This document shows positions 21,890 to 32,575 of a stretch of 64,000 nt of DNA, piece by piece. The position numbers and the translations under genes are program-made. The stretch lies in assembly GCA_905221615.1 (NCBI GenBank), contig CAJNDT010004680.1, positions 542,217-606,216 on the forward strand, in the 5' to 3' direction. The notes below the pieces were generated by a model. That model did not search any database, was not told the origin of the DNA, and worked only from the letters and a program-made list of their open reading frames with translations. Each line of letters opens with the position of its first letter. The first letter of the stretch is position 1. This DNA comes from Symbiodinium sp. CCMP2592. Taxonomy: Eukaryota > Sar > Dinophyceae > Suessiales > Symbiodiniaceae.

Positions 21890-23150
21890 GGCTGGCTTTT
21901 CTTTTCCAGGGTCAGCGGGTCCGCAGTGCTCGGATCTGCTGCGAGGCTCAGTCTACTTTTTCACACCTTGGCTCATGACATGCCTTCAAGCAAGATGGCT
22001 TCAGCTTTCGAAACTTCTAGTTACTTGGAAGGGCAGGGGACTTAGTAAGTAGGTTATAAGTAGAGTTATAAGTGCCCTAAATGGAGTTACCCCAATCATA
22101 ACCCTACTTGTAATCTACTTACTAAGTCCCCTGCCCCTCCAAGTACTTCACATGATGCTGCGACCTGGCAGGGTAGGCCAGGAACTCAACTTTTTTGAGG
22201 CCCACATAATCACCACCCATGAACCCGAACGCGCCCGAATCGGGCTCCGGAGTCCGCACAGGAATAGCAGGAATACCCATGAACCCACAAGACTTAGACA
22301 TACCGAGCCAAGCGGCATGCGGAATTTTTGCAGGTCAGGGACATATCCGGGTCGCAGTCGAAGGCATTCTCGCACGGGTCGCCCTTTCCCTGGAAAACTA
22401 CTTTGCCCCCCGCGTCGAGGTGAGCCCGGGCGCAGATCCCATTCCCTTCCTTTGCAGCACGGGGTGTTGCAAGCATGGCCGTGTTCTGACAAGCTCTAGA
22501 AAGGGGACTGCAGCCCCAAGTGAGGTCACCTTCCTCTCGCCAAGCAGCAGCCCAGCCTTTTGTTGCGCGAAGGTATTGCTCCCCAGCGGGAGACCTTACT
22601 TCAAGCAGGCGAGCAAGCTACCACGAAGTGTTGCATCTCAGAGGCTTCAATTTCCTCTGGAACAGTGGACACAAAAAGGGATGGAGTCTCAAGAAATGCG
22701 TGTGCAGTTCGGCATAGTGGCAATTGATTGTTGATCATGTTGAGTTTTAGGCATCGGCGCCCTTTTCCACCATGGGTGTGTAGATTCTCGCAGCAGTTGG
22801 AGTCCGACGTACAGCTGTATCCTGCATGTCTTGGACAGGAATGCAACACTCAAAGGCTCGCCAGCATTCTGGTTCGGTGCAGATTGACAGGCTGCACTCG
22901 ACCGCAGTCCTTCGTCGCGGCACGTGGTCTTGTTCGACCTGTCGACGTCGAGGCTGTCGAGGCCGCTGTCGCGGATGGCAAGCACAACTGGAAACAAGAA
23001 GCAGAAGGCCTCGCAGGCGTGGCATGTGCAGTACACGAAGACAGCAAAACACCAAACCAGTGCAGCAGTGCAGCAGGCCTTCATGTAGGAAAGGAGCCGT
23101 TGGCAAAGGTAGGGGCGGATTGACGATGCAACACACTTGAGACAAAGGCT
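21890..23150 (-). pseudogene. Cys-rich secreted-type protein remnant, copy 2
   Basis: The minus strand carries, in order, a hydrophobic leader-like stretch near 23,085-22,960 (MKACCTAALVWCFAVFVYC then EAFCFLFPVVLAIRD), a Cys-rich piece at 22,850-22,740 (YSCTSDSNCCENL...RRCLKLN) and a second at 22,476-22,320 (GICARAHL...GDPCENAFDCDP...CKNSAC). These lie in different frames. That could mean a gene with introns or a decayed one, and a MITE lies downstream within the homologous block (22,022-22,145). The leader and the Cys spacing suggest a secreted disulfide-rich protein. The family is not recognised. Confidence 0.45.
22022..22145. mobile_element. MITE family A, best-preserved 124-bp copy
   Basis: TACTTGGAAGGGCAGGGGAC and GTCCCCTGCCCCTCCAAGTA form long inverted ends, continued by TTAGTAAGTAGG/CTACTTACTAA. 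This is the reference for the interrupted copy at 12,295. Confidence 0.9.
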
Positions 23151-24779
23151 GTCCTGATGGTCAGAGGAAAATGTGAGCAATGACAAAAACCATCTCCAGC
23201 TCCAGAAGATTGTGGGGAAAATCTCCACGCATCACGGAACCCTACCTCCTAAAACATGTCAGGACGAATCTTGTTTCAGTTCCACTCCGGAACATCGTCT
23301 AATTCCAGTAGGGATCTCGGTACCGATACAACTGCCAAGCATACCGCAAACGTCAAATCATGCAGTCTCACAGGTGCACGATGCAACGTTTAGGCTCAAA
23401 CATCGTGGACCAAAACATGGGGACGGTGCAAAAGCTCGCACTCCAAGGGTATGGCAATTGCAACATCTCATACTCAAAACACATAGCGATGTCTCAAAAC
23501 CGGAAATATCAGACCGAAAGAATGTGAAGCGAACCGAACCGCTAGCTTGTTTAGGGTTTAGGGTTTCCGTAAACCCTAAACCGTTCAACTCAAAGCGCAT
23601 GGTCGGGGCATGCTCTAGTGACAACAAGCTCGTGACGTAAGCTGCTGCAAAGAGCACCATAACTTAACTGGCAAACGATGACATATGGGACGCAAGAATT
23701 TAAGCATCTCTTGATCCCCCGTTAGACTATGTGAAACTGTTTTCAGCTTTGCGATCGCAAAGCTCCGTCACGCTGCAGACTACTGCAGAATTGCAGGCAC
23801 ACTTTGGCGCCTTGCGGATAACCGAGAGCGTGAAGCTCAGAACCCTACGAAAGTAGGAGTATCTTGCTTCCTCGGTGCTTCGGTCTGGTGCTATCTGTTC
23901 CAGGTGAAACTTGGCGGTCCGAACCGAGAGAGTCGCATCGATCCTCGAAGCACTGGGATGCTGTTCTTATACAGAGAGGCCCGTTGCCCCTGGGTGCAGC
24001 AATATACCTTGAACCATACGGGGCTTAACATCATGATTTGGAGGCAATCCTTAAGCGGTATCGGGCTCTCTGGGTTAAAGACATTCAATTCAGATAGCGC
24101 TGGAAGGAAACCATTCTCCGTACTCTATATATCCATGTTGCAGCAGCTTGAATTTAGTTCGTCAGAAACCCAAAACTACCCTAAACCCTAAACTCTAAAC
24201 CCATTACCGCCAGAAGTCGGAGCGGACCTGTTCTGCTGAAACGGAAGACCCATGCGGCACATGGCATGCAGCCGGCAGAAAAACGTGGCAGCAGGACATC
24301 TCTCGTCGAGTTTAGGGTTTACGGTTTAGGATACAAGGTTCGTATGTGGCGGCTGGTAGGAAGAACTGGAGATGCGTGATGCGACAAAGACAAAATCATG
24401 CACAATCAGGCTTCTAATGACGAACACGATCTAGTTGAATCCTGGGAGTTGCGAGGTGCAAAGACTTGAGCTTCAAATCCAACCGGGGCTGCGTGTTCCG
24501 AACTATCTTGGTCGCATCGCGATAGAGATGCCTCATGCTGCTTGTTGAGCATTGACGTGCTGTCTTTGAGACTCGCGTAAGTGAGACCAAAATTCCTTAT
24601 GGCTGAGGCTTGGATCCAAAACAAATGCTGCAGTCGACCAACCTCAAGTAGCGCCACTTGAGCACTGTGGAACAACGGCGTCACTCTTTGTCTCTCATGT
24701 CAGTTTACATGCAAAGCGGGCCTCAAAGGTCTCAAGTCTGGTCACGGCTCCACTCAAAGTTACTAACCCTACATAATGG
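23151..24779. other. Intergenic, no gene recognised
   Basis: A GTTTAGGGTTTAGGG/CCCTAAACC dyad at 23,551-23,582 and CCCTAAACCC at 24,178-24,203. The short ORFs have no motif support. Confidence 0.45.
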
Positions 24780-24880
24780 GTACGGCCCCCAAACAGTAAG
24801 AGTCTATAATAGGGCTACTACTAAGGTCCTACTATCTGTATTATGAATACTATTCAACTATTACTGAGTGGGGGCCGTAC
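24780..24880. mobile_element. MITE family I, 101 bp
   Basis: GTACGGCCCCCAAACAGTAA and TTACTGAGTGGGGGCCGTAC are a 20-bp terminal inverted repeat with two mismatches. The interior contains TATAATAG and CTATTATGAATA-like AT-rich DNA. Confidence 0.8.
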
Positions 24881-24896
24881 CTAACCTGCATACTAT

Positions 24897-24991
24897 AGGG
24901 GCCTTGATAATTACCTATACTGTTTGGGGGTTCCTTATTAGAGTCATATTTCAATATACCCCACACGCCTACTCGAATTATTAAGGCCCCT
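24897..24991. mobile_element. MITE family B, best-preserved 95-bp copy
   Basis: AGGGGCCTTGATAATTA and GAATTATTAAGGCCCCT are inverted ends. It is the reference for the diverged copies at 4661, 7047 and 12,437. Confidence 0.75.
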
Positions 24992-25063
24992 GGCACAGGA
25001 AAAGCGAAAACCATGCGAGGACCAGAGGTTCTTGCAACCATTAGGACCAGTAGCAATATGGCA

Positions 25064-25268
25064 GTTTCCGAAAAGTAGGGGTACCTTAAAGGTTCCCTTA
25101 AAGGGTTACAATAAGGGTACTATAAGGGCCCCTTTAAAGAGCTCGATAAGGTTTCAATAAGACTTTCCGAAAATCGGGGTACCTTATTTTGCGGTCCCTA
25201 CAATAAGGATCCTGCTATCTAGGTTACTATACTAGGTACCCCTCAGCCCTCTTCTCGGAAACCCCCAT
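25064..25268. mobile_element. Two adjacent MITE family C copies
   Basis: The first starts GTTTCCGAAAAGTAGGGGTACC and lacks a clear right end. The second runs from about 25,164 (TTTCCGAAAATCGGGG) to CTCGGAAACCCCC at 25,266, with a central AAGGATCCTG. Confidence 0.65.
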
Positions 25269-25848
25269 AATTATCGCAACGCCTGGGCCTCGCCACCCTG
25301 CGGACTCGTGCTTTTTCTTTGCAAAAACTCTACGATTCATCGGGTTTTGCCCACGCCCGCTCACGGTCCTGCACTGGTCACAGGCTCGGAACCGGCGAAG
25401 GCGAGAAGCTGTTGACTGTGTTGCCGTGCACTTTGCCTTTCACCTGCAACCCAGCAGCTGTCACTGGGCGTTTAGATGACCTGTAAAAAGGCAACAATGC
25501 ACTGATGCCAGGGGAAATCGAAAAGGCTTGCTGGGCCCCTCGCGTCCAGTACGTAGAGCCCGACAAGTGGAGGCATGCAAAAACATCGTAAAGCGGACGT
25601 CTGCAAGCCGATGAATTCATCTTCGAGGTGATCACATGTGCACTTTCCGTAGTTTTTTACAGTCTTGGGTTGGGGCCTCCATACTCTGTGACTTCAGACA
25701 AGTAGCTGGTATTTGGCAGTGGTCGTCACAATTGGCCAATATGTACAGGCTCTCGCCAACGCAGACGGAGATCAGCGCTGCATGCTCTTATGGGCACACT
25801 GATGCTGACATCCAAGCTGTGTTGATGAGCAGCCATCCACATCCACGC
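25269..25848. other. Intergenic, no gene recognised
   Basis: Unique sequence without recognised repeats or coding motifs. Confidence 0.4.
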
Positions 25849-25849
25849 A

Positions 25850-26036
25850 AAGAAGCTGTGCATCCTGACATTGCGAAGTCAGCAAATTGAAGCTTGCGAG
25901 CGTCTTGTTACTGACCAGCGACGGAGTGCAGCCCTACACGCTTAGAAGTCAGCAAAGAAGCTGTGCATCCTGACATTGCGAAGTCAGCAAATTGAAGCTT
26001 GTGAGCGTCTTGTTACTGACCAGGGACGGAGTGCAG
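25850..26036 (+). repeat. 105-bp tandem duplication ending at telomeric DNA
   Basis: AGAAGCTGTGCATCCTGACA... at 25,851 recurs at 25,956 almost identically for about 85 bp up to GTGCAGCCCTA. The first copy continues CACGCTTAG, while the second passes directly into CCCTAAA repeats. Confidence 0.85.
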
Positions 26037-26078
26037 CCCTAAACCCTAAACCCTAAACCCTAAACCCTAAACCCTAAA
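26037..26078 (-). repeat. Six perfect CCCTAAA units
   Basis: Six uninterrupted heptamers with the C-rich strand on +, starting at a CCCTA already present in the duplicated upstream sequence. Confidence 0.95.
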
Positions 26079-26174
26079 CCGTTCGAGGCTGACCGAGGAG
26101 GCTGCCTGGCTCCTGCACGCCGGCTCCGGTCACTGCACAAAGGCTCGGCCTTCAGGGTTTCTGCAACAGCTTCC

Positions 26175-26337
26175 GGGTTTAGGGCCCTAGGGTTTAAGGC
26201 TTAGGGCCCTAGGGTTTAGGGTTTAGGGTTTAAGGTTTAGGGTTTAGGGGTTTAGGGTTTAGGGGTTTAGGGTTTAGGGGTTTAGGGTTTAGGGGTTTAG
26301 GGTTTAGGGTTTAGGGTTTAGGGTTTAGGGTTTAGGG
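26175..26337 (+). repeat. TTTAGGG array with 15-bp higher-order period
   Basis: After degenerate GGGCCCTAGGG units, TTTAGGG and TTTAGGGG alternate regularly over about 26,241-26,307, then plain TTTAGGG runs to 26,337. Its orientation is opposite to the array at 26,037. Confidence 0.9.
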
Positions 26338-28966
26338 CCTTAGAAAGTCTACGGTCAGTCTGGATTTCGATCAATCTCCAGCACAAGGCCGGGTAAGCGA
26401 GTGTTGGATCGACCAAACACCGCGTTTCATGCCTGCGATGCCGCCTTCTGCAGAGGGTCGGTGGAACATGTTGCTGAAGGCTGCAAAAGCCAATAGGTTC
26501 TGGAGCAACGTGCATTCCAGGATGCTGTGGTCACTGTTCCAAGGCTGTGGCATGAGACCGTATGCAAAGTGTACAGCACCGCAGAAATACTCAAGGACCA
26601 TCTGACCCGAAGATTCCTGAAGCAGGATCAGCCTGCATTGCGTTGCGACAAGCTTTGGCGAAGGACACAAAGACGAGGCGTAAAGCCCCGATCGCTGCGC
26701 AGCTCCCAGAACACCAAGACCAAAGCTGCCGATGTGACTTACCTATCGGACCCAATTACACAAGCTCGATCAGCGCCGCTTCGCTATTACACAAGCTCGG
26801 ACAACCTGCGCCGGAACACGTTGCCGGGAGGGGTTGGGACCGCTTGCGAGCAGTGACGCAGCATCAGCAAGTTCGAATCAAGCTAGGCGAGCTTCGTGGA
26901 ATTTGCAGGATGGAAAAGAAGAGAGGCTGCACATGTTTTCTGGGCAGGCGAGGCACATTGCAACTCGCGAACCAACACACAGCCACATGGCAAAGTTTTG
27001 CTGCACGGGAGGGGTCGCTGCCTGCAACGGACCTAGAAGAATCAGCAATTGGAGGCTCAAACCACGCGACTGGAAGTATGCGCTTGTGCTGCATGTACAT
27101 GAGAAGAATCACTAGAATCTCTAGAATCGCCTAACGATGGCCGCATGCACATCCATGAGCAGCCGGAACTTGGCAAAGAACTGCATGCAGCAGGCTTGGA
27201 AGAATAATATGTGTTACTGCACCAGTTCTCTCTCAAGAAAACGCCACGGCAAATCGCAGCATCCAAAGCTGTCCGGCTCTGGTGAAGCACCCACCGCTGT
27301 CCGGAGGCACCGGGCGCACCGCACACGGGCTGAACATGTAAAAACCGGACCTCACACCTTGGATCAGCAGTCCTCGTGCTGGCATGTACTCCAGCTGCTA
27401 CGCGTGCAAGAAACCCCTGGCGACTTGGCACCGGCTTGGGGCTGAGCTTCTCAGGCCAAAGAGGCTGATCCTAGACTAAGCTTAATGTAAACATGTTCTA
27501 ACTCTGAACATGACGAAGATCAGCGAACATGTGTGGCAGTTCGCTTGTCCCTCCTTGCCCCACTCACGCCCCTTTGCGCGAATTTAGGGTCTCCTAGCAG
27601 GGATAGGTTGTATCTATTTGAAATGATGTTGCTTGTAAAACCGACTCTAAAAAATAGAAAAGGACTTTTAAACACCTGTATGCACCGAATCGAACCGACC
27701 CTAATTTCGCGGGGAGGTCCCCTAGGTATCTAAATCTGATGTTGCGGTCTGACTCTATAGCTAAATAACCCAAGTAACCACGCAAGGAGGGGGGGATCTT
27801 CCGGGCTCAGCTTGACTGCGGACTCGTGTGCTGCTCCCCTGTGCACTCAAGCACGACTAAGAGCCCTTGGTGAAACTGCTTCTGACCAGCTGGCATCTGT
27901 CGCTGGTCCTGTACCCGTTGCATGCACCGCTTGACTTGAAAACTTGAACGGCGTCAAGAAATGTGAGCGTCGAACTGCTGACTGCTAATCCTGGAAGTCA
28001 AGCGAAGCCGCAGCGCAAAAAAAAGCGTCGGTGAATGCTGCTGCTACCTCAGCCGAGAAGCTCACACGACGACGAGGATGCAAGTTCACAGCGCTCAAAC
28101 TCCAGCGCTGCTGAGGCACAGGCATGCAGCTTACACATCGTCCGTCTTTTGTGGCAGCACGAATCCGTAGCAATCTTCCCTGCGAGCGGGGCGACGGCAA
28201 AAACGCCTAAGCTGAAATGTCATCGAAACCAAGTGCTGGGCTCAGTTGTGTCGCGCAGACTTGCTGACATCGTTTTTTCCTTCACCCAGTCCCCATCCTG
28301 CAAAGTCAAGCTGAGATGCGGCACAGGGAGGCCTATAGGTCCTACGTGGCAGAGCGGATTTGACGTGAAATGCTCTCCTGCTGGCTGTATATATCCAGTT
28401 GGAACGCATCGCACGTCACGGTCTTTGGGTTCTCGGTCTTGATAGCCTCAAGCAAGGCTCAGCAACGGTTCAGTGGAAAATGAAAGCTCAATTCCGCATG
28501 GACACTCAAAACTACAATCTTTGTCATCGCCCTTCTGCAAACAACTCCCGAGCTAAATCCAAGCTCAAGTTGAAAGCACAGGGCCTTCTTCAGGTCATCC
28601 ACCTGACATCGCTCACCAAAAGCGCTGAGAACCACTCATAAACACAGAAACGCACTGAGGCAATCGATTCAGTGGCGCAGCTAAGGTCGCGGCATTAGCG
28701 AAGGCTCCTCTCACTTGGAACGCATTGCCCGTCGGCTCAAACTCCTCGACATCCTCAAACTTCATTTGTGGCTCGGCAACTTTTCAAAAGAGATGCGAAC
28801 AAAATAAACCAGACGCCCCGAAGAATGCACAGCCTCCGACAACAAGGACAACAAAGGAATGCACAACCGGTATCCTCCGAGGGCCTGGCCGTGAGCTGTT
28901 TGTCCTGCAAGTCGAAGGTCATCGCTGCAAACATGAACTGACAACAAACTTGCCGACTCGCTCCAG
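26338..28966. other. 2.6 kb without a recognised gene
   Basis: Mostly unique, moderately GC-rich DNA. ORFs up to about 190 codons exist on both strands but overlap each other, use no recognisable motif and show no consistent strand. Partial or intron-split genes cannot be excluded. Confidence 0.4.
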
Positions 28967-29385
28967 CAATCCAGCCCCTCCCCCACATCCCGCGCCAGGG
29001 CCCACCAAGCCCGGCCAAGAACTCCACGACAGGGCTAACACTGCATGCGCACACAACGCCGTCCTTCCGGCCAGCTCCCGCACCCGGCGAGTGGTGCGGC
29101 GGACATGAATTGATGGCGAGGTTGCAGAAACGCTCCCAGCAAGGAACAGCCGAAACACCCTCAGCCCCGAAACGCCTCCTGAAGCCCTGCCCGCGATCGG
29201 ATGTGTACCTCCGCCGCATACTCTGCCCTGTCGACGCTCCGAAACACTCCAGCAATCCGGAGCCCAACCCCTCCCCCACGCCCCGCGCCCCCACCAAGCC
29301 CGGCCAAGAACTCCACGACAGGGCAAACCCGTGTGCGCTCACAACACTGTCCTTGTCCCGGGCCAGCTGCCGCACCCAGACGACG
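28967..29385. repeat. Segment of about 130 bp duplicated in tandem, 282 bp apart
   Basis: CCAGCAATCC...CCCTCCCCCAC, CCACCAAGCCCGGCCAAGAA and CTCCACGACAGGGC occur at 28,967-29,100 and again at 29,249-29,385. The overlapping 223-codon minus-strand ORF spans both copies and looks like a by-product of the GC-rich duplication. Confidence 0.7.
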
Positions 29386-29527
29386 GATGAGGTTGAGGTT
29401 GGGCCTGCAGAGCTTCGCACCAACACACGTAAGGAGGGAGCACTGTGTCAGGATGTCTTCATTTTCGCAAGACCAGTCCATGTTGCGAAGCTTCATTTGG
29501 CTTTAAGGACAACCATGTGCGCTATGT

Positions 29528-30329
29528 TTATGAGATTATTAGCAGGCTACAGCCTATGAAACTGAAAATAATTATTTTGCGGATATTTTGCAAATTGATT
29601 GCATATTTTTTGCACGTCGGGTTTGCATATATTTTGCATGTTTTTTTTGTGTTGCAAATCTTTTGCAAATTTATTGCATATTTTTTGCATATTTTTTGCA
29701 TTTTTTTGCATCACACGGTTCTGAACCTTGGTGCCTTTGGGCCTTGGGGCCTTTGGGTGCTGGGGCCTTGGCAGGACCTGCCCGGCACGCCAAAAATACG
29801 CAAAAAATGTGCAAAACACACTGTGTTTTGCATATTTTACGGGCCGTGCCTGGCCCAGCCGGTGGGCCCGGCACGCCAAAAATACGCAAAAAATGTGCAA
29901 AACACACTGTGTTTTGCATATTTTACGGGCCGTGCCCTGGCCCAGCCGGTGGGCCCGGCACCCCTAAAATATGCAAAACACAGTGTGTTTTGCACATTTT
30001 TGCATATTTTTGGCGTGCCTGGGCCCTGGGCCCTGGCAGCAGCCTTGCAACACCTGCGTTTAAACACCCAAAATTACACATGCAAAAAAAACGCAAAAAA
30101 TATGCAAAACGCAGTGTGTATTGCATATTTTTGTGGCTGTTTTGCATTTAAACAGCCAAAATTACACATGCAAAAAAAACACAAAAAATATGCAAAATAT
30201 TTGCAAAATATTTGCAAACGAAAAAACACATGCAAAAAATACGCAAACGCGACGCACAAAAAATATGCAATAAATGTGCAAAAATAATTATTTTGGAAAC
30301 CCCCTTGTGTGGCCCTAATAATCTCATAA
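29528..30329. mobile_element. 802-bp non-autonomous TIR transposon with 8-bp TSD
   Basis: A perfect 15-bp terminal inverted repeat, TTATGAGATTATTAG at 29,528-29,542 and CTAATAATCTCATAA at 30,315-30,329, is flanked by the direct 8-mer CGCTATGT (29,520-29,527 and 30,330-30,337). Further in, AAAATAATTATTTT(T)GC is inverted as well. The interior is full of TTTGCA/TGCAAA words and about 86-bp tandem units holding the palindrome TGCAAAACACACTGTGTTTTGCA-like core. There is no transposase. The 8-bp duplication fits hAT or related DNA transposons. Long open frames through it reflect the repeats. Confidence 0.88.
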
Positions 30330-30695
30330 CGCTATGTGGAACTTCAATTGTGAGCCTTGTCCAGCTTGTGGTGTTTTGTGGGGCGAATGGGGCCGGCACC
30401 GAAACAAATCCCATGTGCGACGATATTCCAACAATCGCTCTACAAGAAACCAAACGAGAGCGGCAGACAGGACTCTGATGGATTCGCACCTACAGCTCCA
30501 ACTGGAAGACATAGAACTACACTGCATGGCACCGGGGCAATGCGAAGAAAACGAAAAACGCCAGTGTGGAAAAAACAAGGGATTGCCCCGACCAACACTG
30601 GGCCATCACTGGGATTCAAGAACACTGCCCGAGCTTCAGAGCAAGACCAGCATTCACTGATGTTTGTTTGTCCCCAATCCGGGTTGCCCTCTCTT

Positions 30696-31931
30696 TCAGG
30701 ACTGCTCAAGAACAAGTCTGCCCAAACAGCTTTTGGGAAAACGAGAGTTGCGAGTGAAGCCCACAGACCCACCTTGCTCCAGAAGTTCACGAAGCGCCTC
30801 AAGTCTCGTTGATGGCAATGCTCGGCTCCATGCTTGCAGCACCGAACGCCGGATGTTGATGCTGCCTTCGGCCCATTGCATGATGACCTGCTGTAGGCTC
30901 TCCGCGAGCGTGGCCAACGCTTTTGATACGACGTCCACATCTCCAATCCCTTCCAGGGTCCACTCCGATTTTACGCGGCTCAACTGGGCAACGAGGCTCG
31001 CGGTGTCGATGTGCCTGTTGAGAGATTCAATCACCTTCTCGAAAACCTCATCGAAGAATTTCCTGAAGCTTGCGAACTGCGATTGCGTGGCCGTGTTAAA
31101 GTAGCTTCGACCGCCGAAGTCATGCCAGGTTATCTTCTTTGCACCCGCTAGGCTTGTGACCACCAGCAGATTTCCGAGGTGGTTGTCGTGCAAAAAGGTA
31201 AGGGAAGCCATCTTCCCGAGGTCCATGGTGTAGCCAGTCAGAAGGACCAGCAACTCCGAGACGCTCATTTCCGAAATCTCGTCGACAATGGGCGTTGCTC
31301 GGGACATGACCTCCACTTCCAGCTCGAAAGGAAGCCGCACTACCTTAGGGCGGCACACTCCCGCAGGGTCGCCCGGTTCGCGCAAGCATAAGGGAAGAAG
31401 CGGCACCAATGTCGTGTCGTTGAAGCAATACGTGCACGATGCAGCAGGTCCTGCGATGTCGAAGACCCATGCCATGGACCATTCGATTTTCTCACGCCAA
31501 AGCAGTTCGGCATAGCTCGCCCCCTTCCGATGGATCGGTCGGATCGGTCGTGAACGCAGGGCCGCGCCCAATCCGGAGAAGAAAGCCAGAGCCACAAACC
31601 TGTCTTCAGCAGACAAGTCAGCGAGGTGTTTTTCGGGCAGCTCCAGTTGTGAAAATTCACGATCCATGTACGGCCGCAGCACTTCCGCAGCGCTCACATA
31701 CTTGTCATTGTCGGAGTGGGCTTCACCCACAAATCGGACCCTAACGACAACGCGGCCAATGTCTGGGCAACGTGCGAATGTGATCGTGTTCCCCGCACCA
31801 GCAGCTCCGCTGCCGAAGTCGAACTGGCAGTTGAAATATGGACGGAGGCTTTGGCAGGTGCCTTCGTCGCACTGGCCAGCAGCGGGCACGACAAGCAACA
31901 GACTGGCAAGCGCAATGCGGTTCCAAACCAT
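30696..31931 (-). CDS. Secreted/lumenal kinase-like protein (411 aa)
   Basis: A single uninterrupted frame starting with a clear signal-peptide-like N-terminus (residues 1-19, MVWNRIALASLLLVVPAAG). Residues 248-254 read HDNHLGN and 269-274 WHDFGG. This HxDxxxxN-like loop followed about 20 residues later by DFG is the catalytic-loop and metal-binding arrangement of protein-kinase-like folds (aminoglycoside-phosphotransferase, FAM20 and other secretory-pathway kinases). The predicted catalytic residues would be D249, N254 and D271. Six Cys lie in the first 180 residues, consistent with the secretory route. I see no obvious Gly-rich loop, so the N-lobe is divergent and activity is uncertain. It is intron-free and converges with nothing. 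Neighbours are a TIR transposon downstream and repeats upstream. The substrate is unknown. Confidence 0.65.
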   Translation of the reverse strand: MVWNRIALASLLLVVPAAGQCDEGTCQSLRPYFNCQFDFGSGAAGAGNTITFARCPDIGRVVVRVRFVGEAHSDNDKYVSAAEVLRPYMDREFSQLELPEKHLADLSAEDRFVALAFFSGLGAALRSRPIRPIHRKGASYAELLWREKIEWSMAWVFDIAGPAASCTYCFNDTTLVPLLPLCLREPGDPAGVCRPKVVRLPFELEVEVMSRATPIVDEISEMSVSELLVLLTGYTMDLGKMASLTFLHDNHLGNLLVVTSLAGAKKITWHDFGGRSYFNTATQSQFASFRKFFDEVFEKVIESLNRHIDTASLVAQLSRVKSEWTLEGIGDVDVVSKALATLAESLQQVIMQWAEGSINIRRSVLQAWSRALPSTRLEALRELLEQGGSVGFTRNSRFPKSCLGRLVLEQS

Positions 31932-32575
31932 GGCTCAAAAATTGCTCTCAGCCAAAACTCTAAACGGTTTAGATGGTTTAGGGTGTTGGGGTAGATATCT
32001 TGTGCTGAGACGAATGAATAGCCTTTTGACTCAAAAATGGGCCAAGTGTGCCAGTAGTTAAAATGCTTGTCTTCAAGGGGAGGTTTAGAGGCAAGGTGCC
32101 TGGGCCCGCAGGTTGAGCGAACTGCTGCGTGCGTCTTGTCGGTTTTCGTTTTGGCGGCGCGAGCGACGGCTCGGACGAACGGCACGCTCGGCCCCACGAT
32201 GCGACGACGACGGCGGGGGCTCGACGGGCGCTCAGCTCGGCGATGACCAGGCTCGGCTCGGACGACGCTCGGGACGACGATGCGGAGGCGGTGACCATAA
32301 GTTTACATGAAGGGTCGATCGGGAGAGAACTACTGGGTGAGGGTGGCAAGGCACTCGCAGGGCAGTGGATCAAACCTACTGGGCTAAGGTGCCCTGAACC
32401 ACAAAAACACACACACACACAAACAAAAAAACTGAAGCTCTCACGCAAAATGTTGCTGCGAAAATCGGCGAGCCTAACGAGACTTTTGGTACAAAACAAA
32501 AATAGCATCGCCGAGGAAAGAATCCATGAACATGCCGCCGCTCCAAGCAAAACCCCCTTGCCTCCCGCCACCAAA
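31932..32575. other. Intergenic, no gene recognised
   Basis: GC-rich DNA with CGACG-rich stretches (32,150-32,290) and a short (CA)n run at 32,408-32,420. ORFs on either strand are compositionally driven. Confidence 0.45.

Noticed and set aside
22152..22734. 115- and 171-codon plus-strand ORFs
   Set aside because: They are antisense to the Cys-rich minus-strand blocks, which are the ones with conserved Cys spacing in the second copy.
26790..26880. tRNA suggested by GTTCGAATC
   Set aside because: No matching D-arm, anticodon stem or acceptor stem could be found around the T-loop-like word.
28755..29426. 223-codon minus-strand ORF
   Set aside because: It spans a GC-rich segmental duplication, has no motif and overlaps equally long frames on the other strand.
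29445..30287. 280-codon ORF and partners within 29.5-30.3 kb
   Set aside because: They lie inside the 802-bp TIR element and reflect the TTTGCA-rich repeat units.
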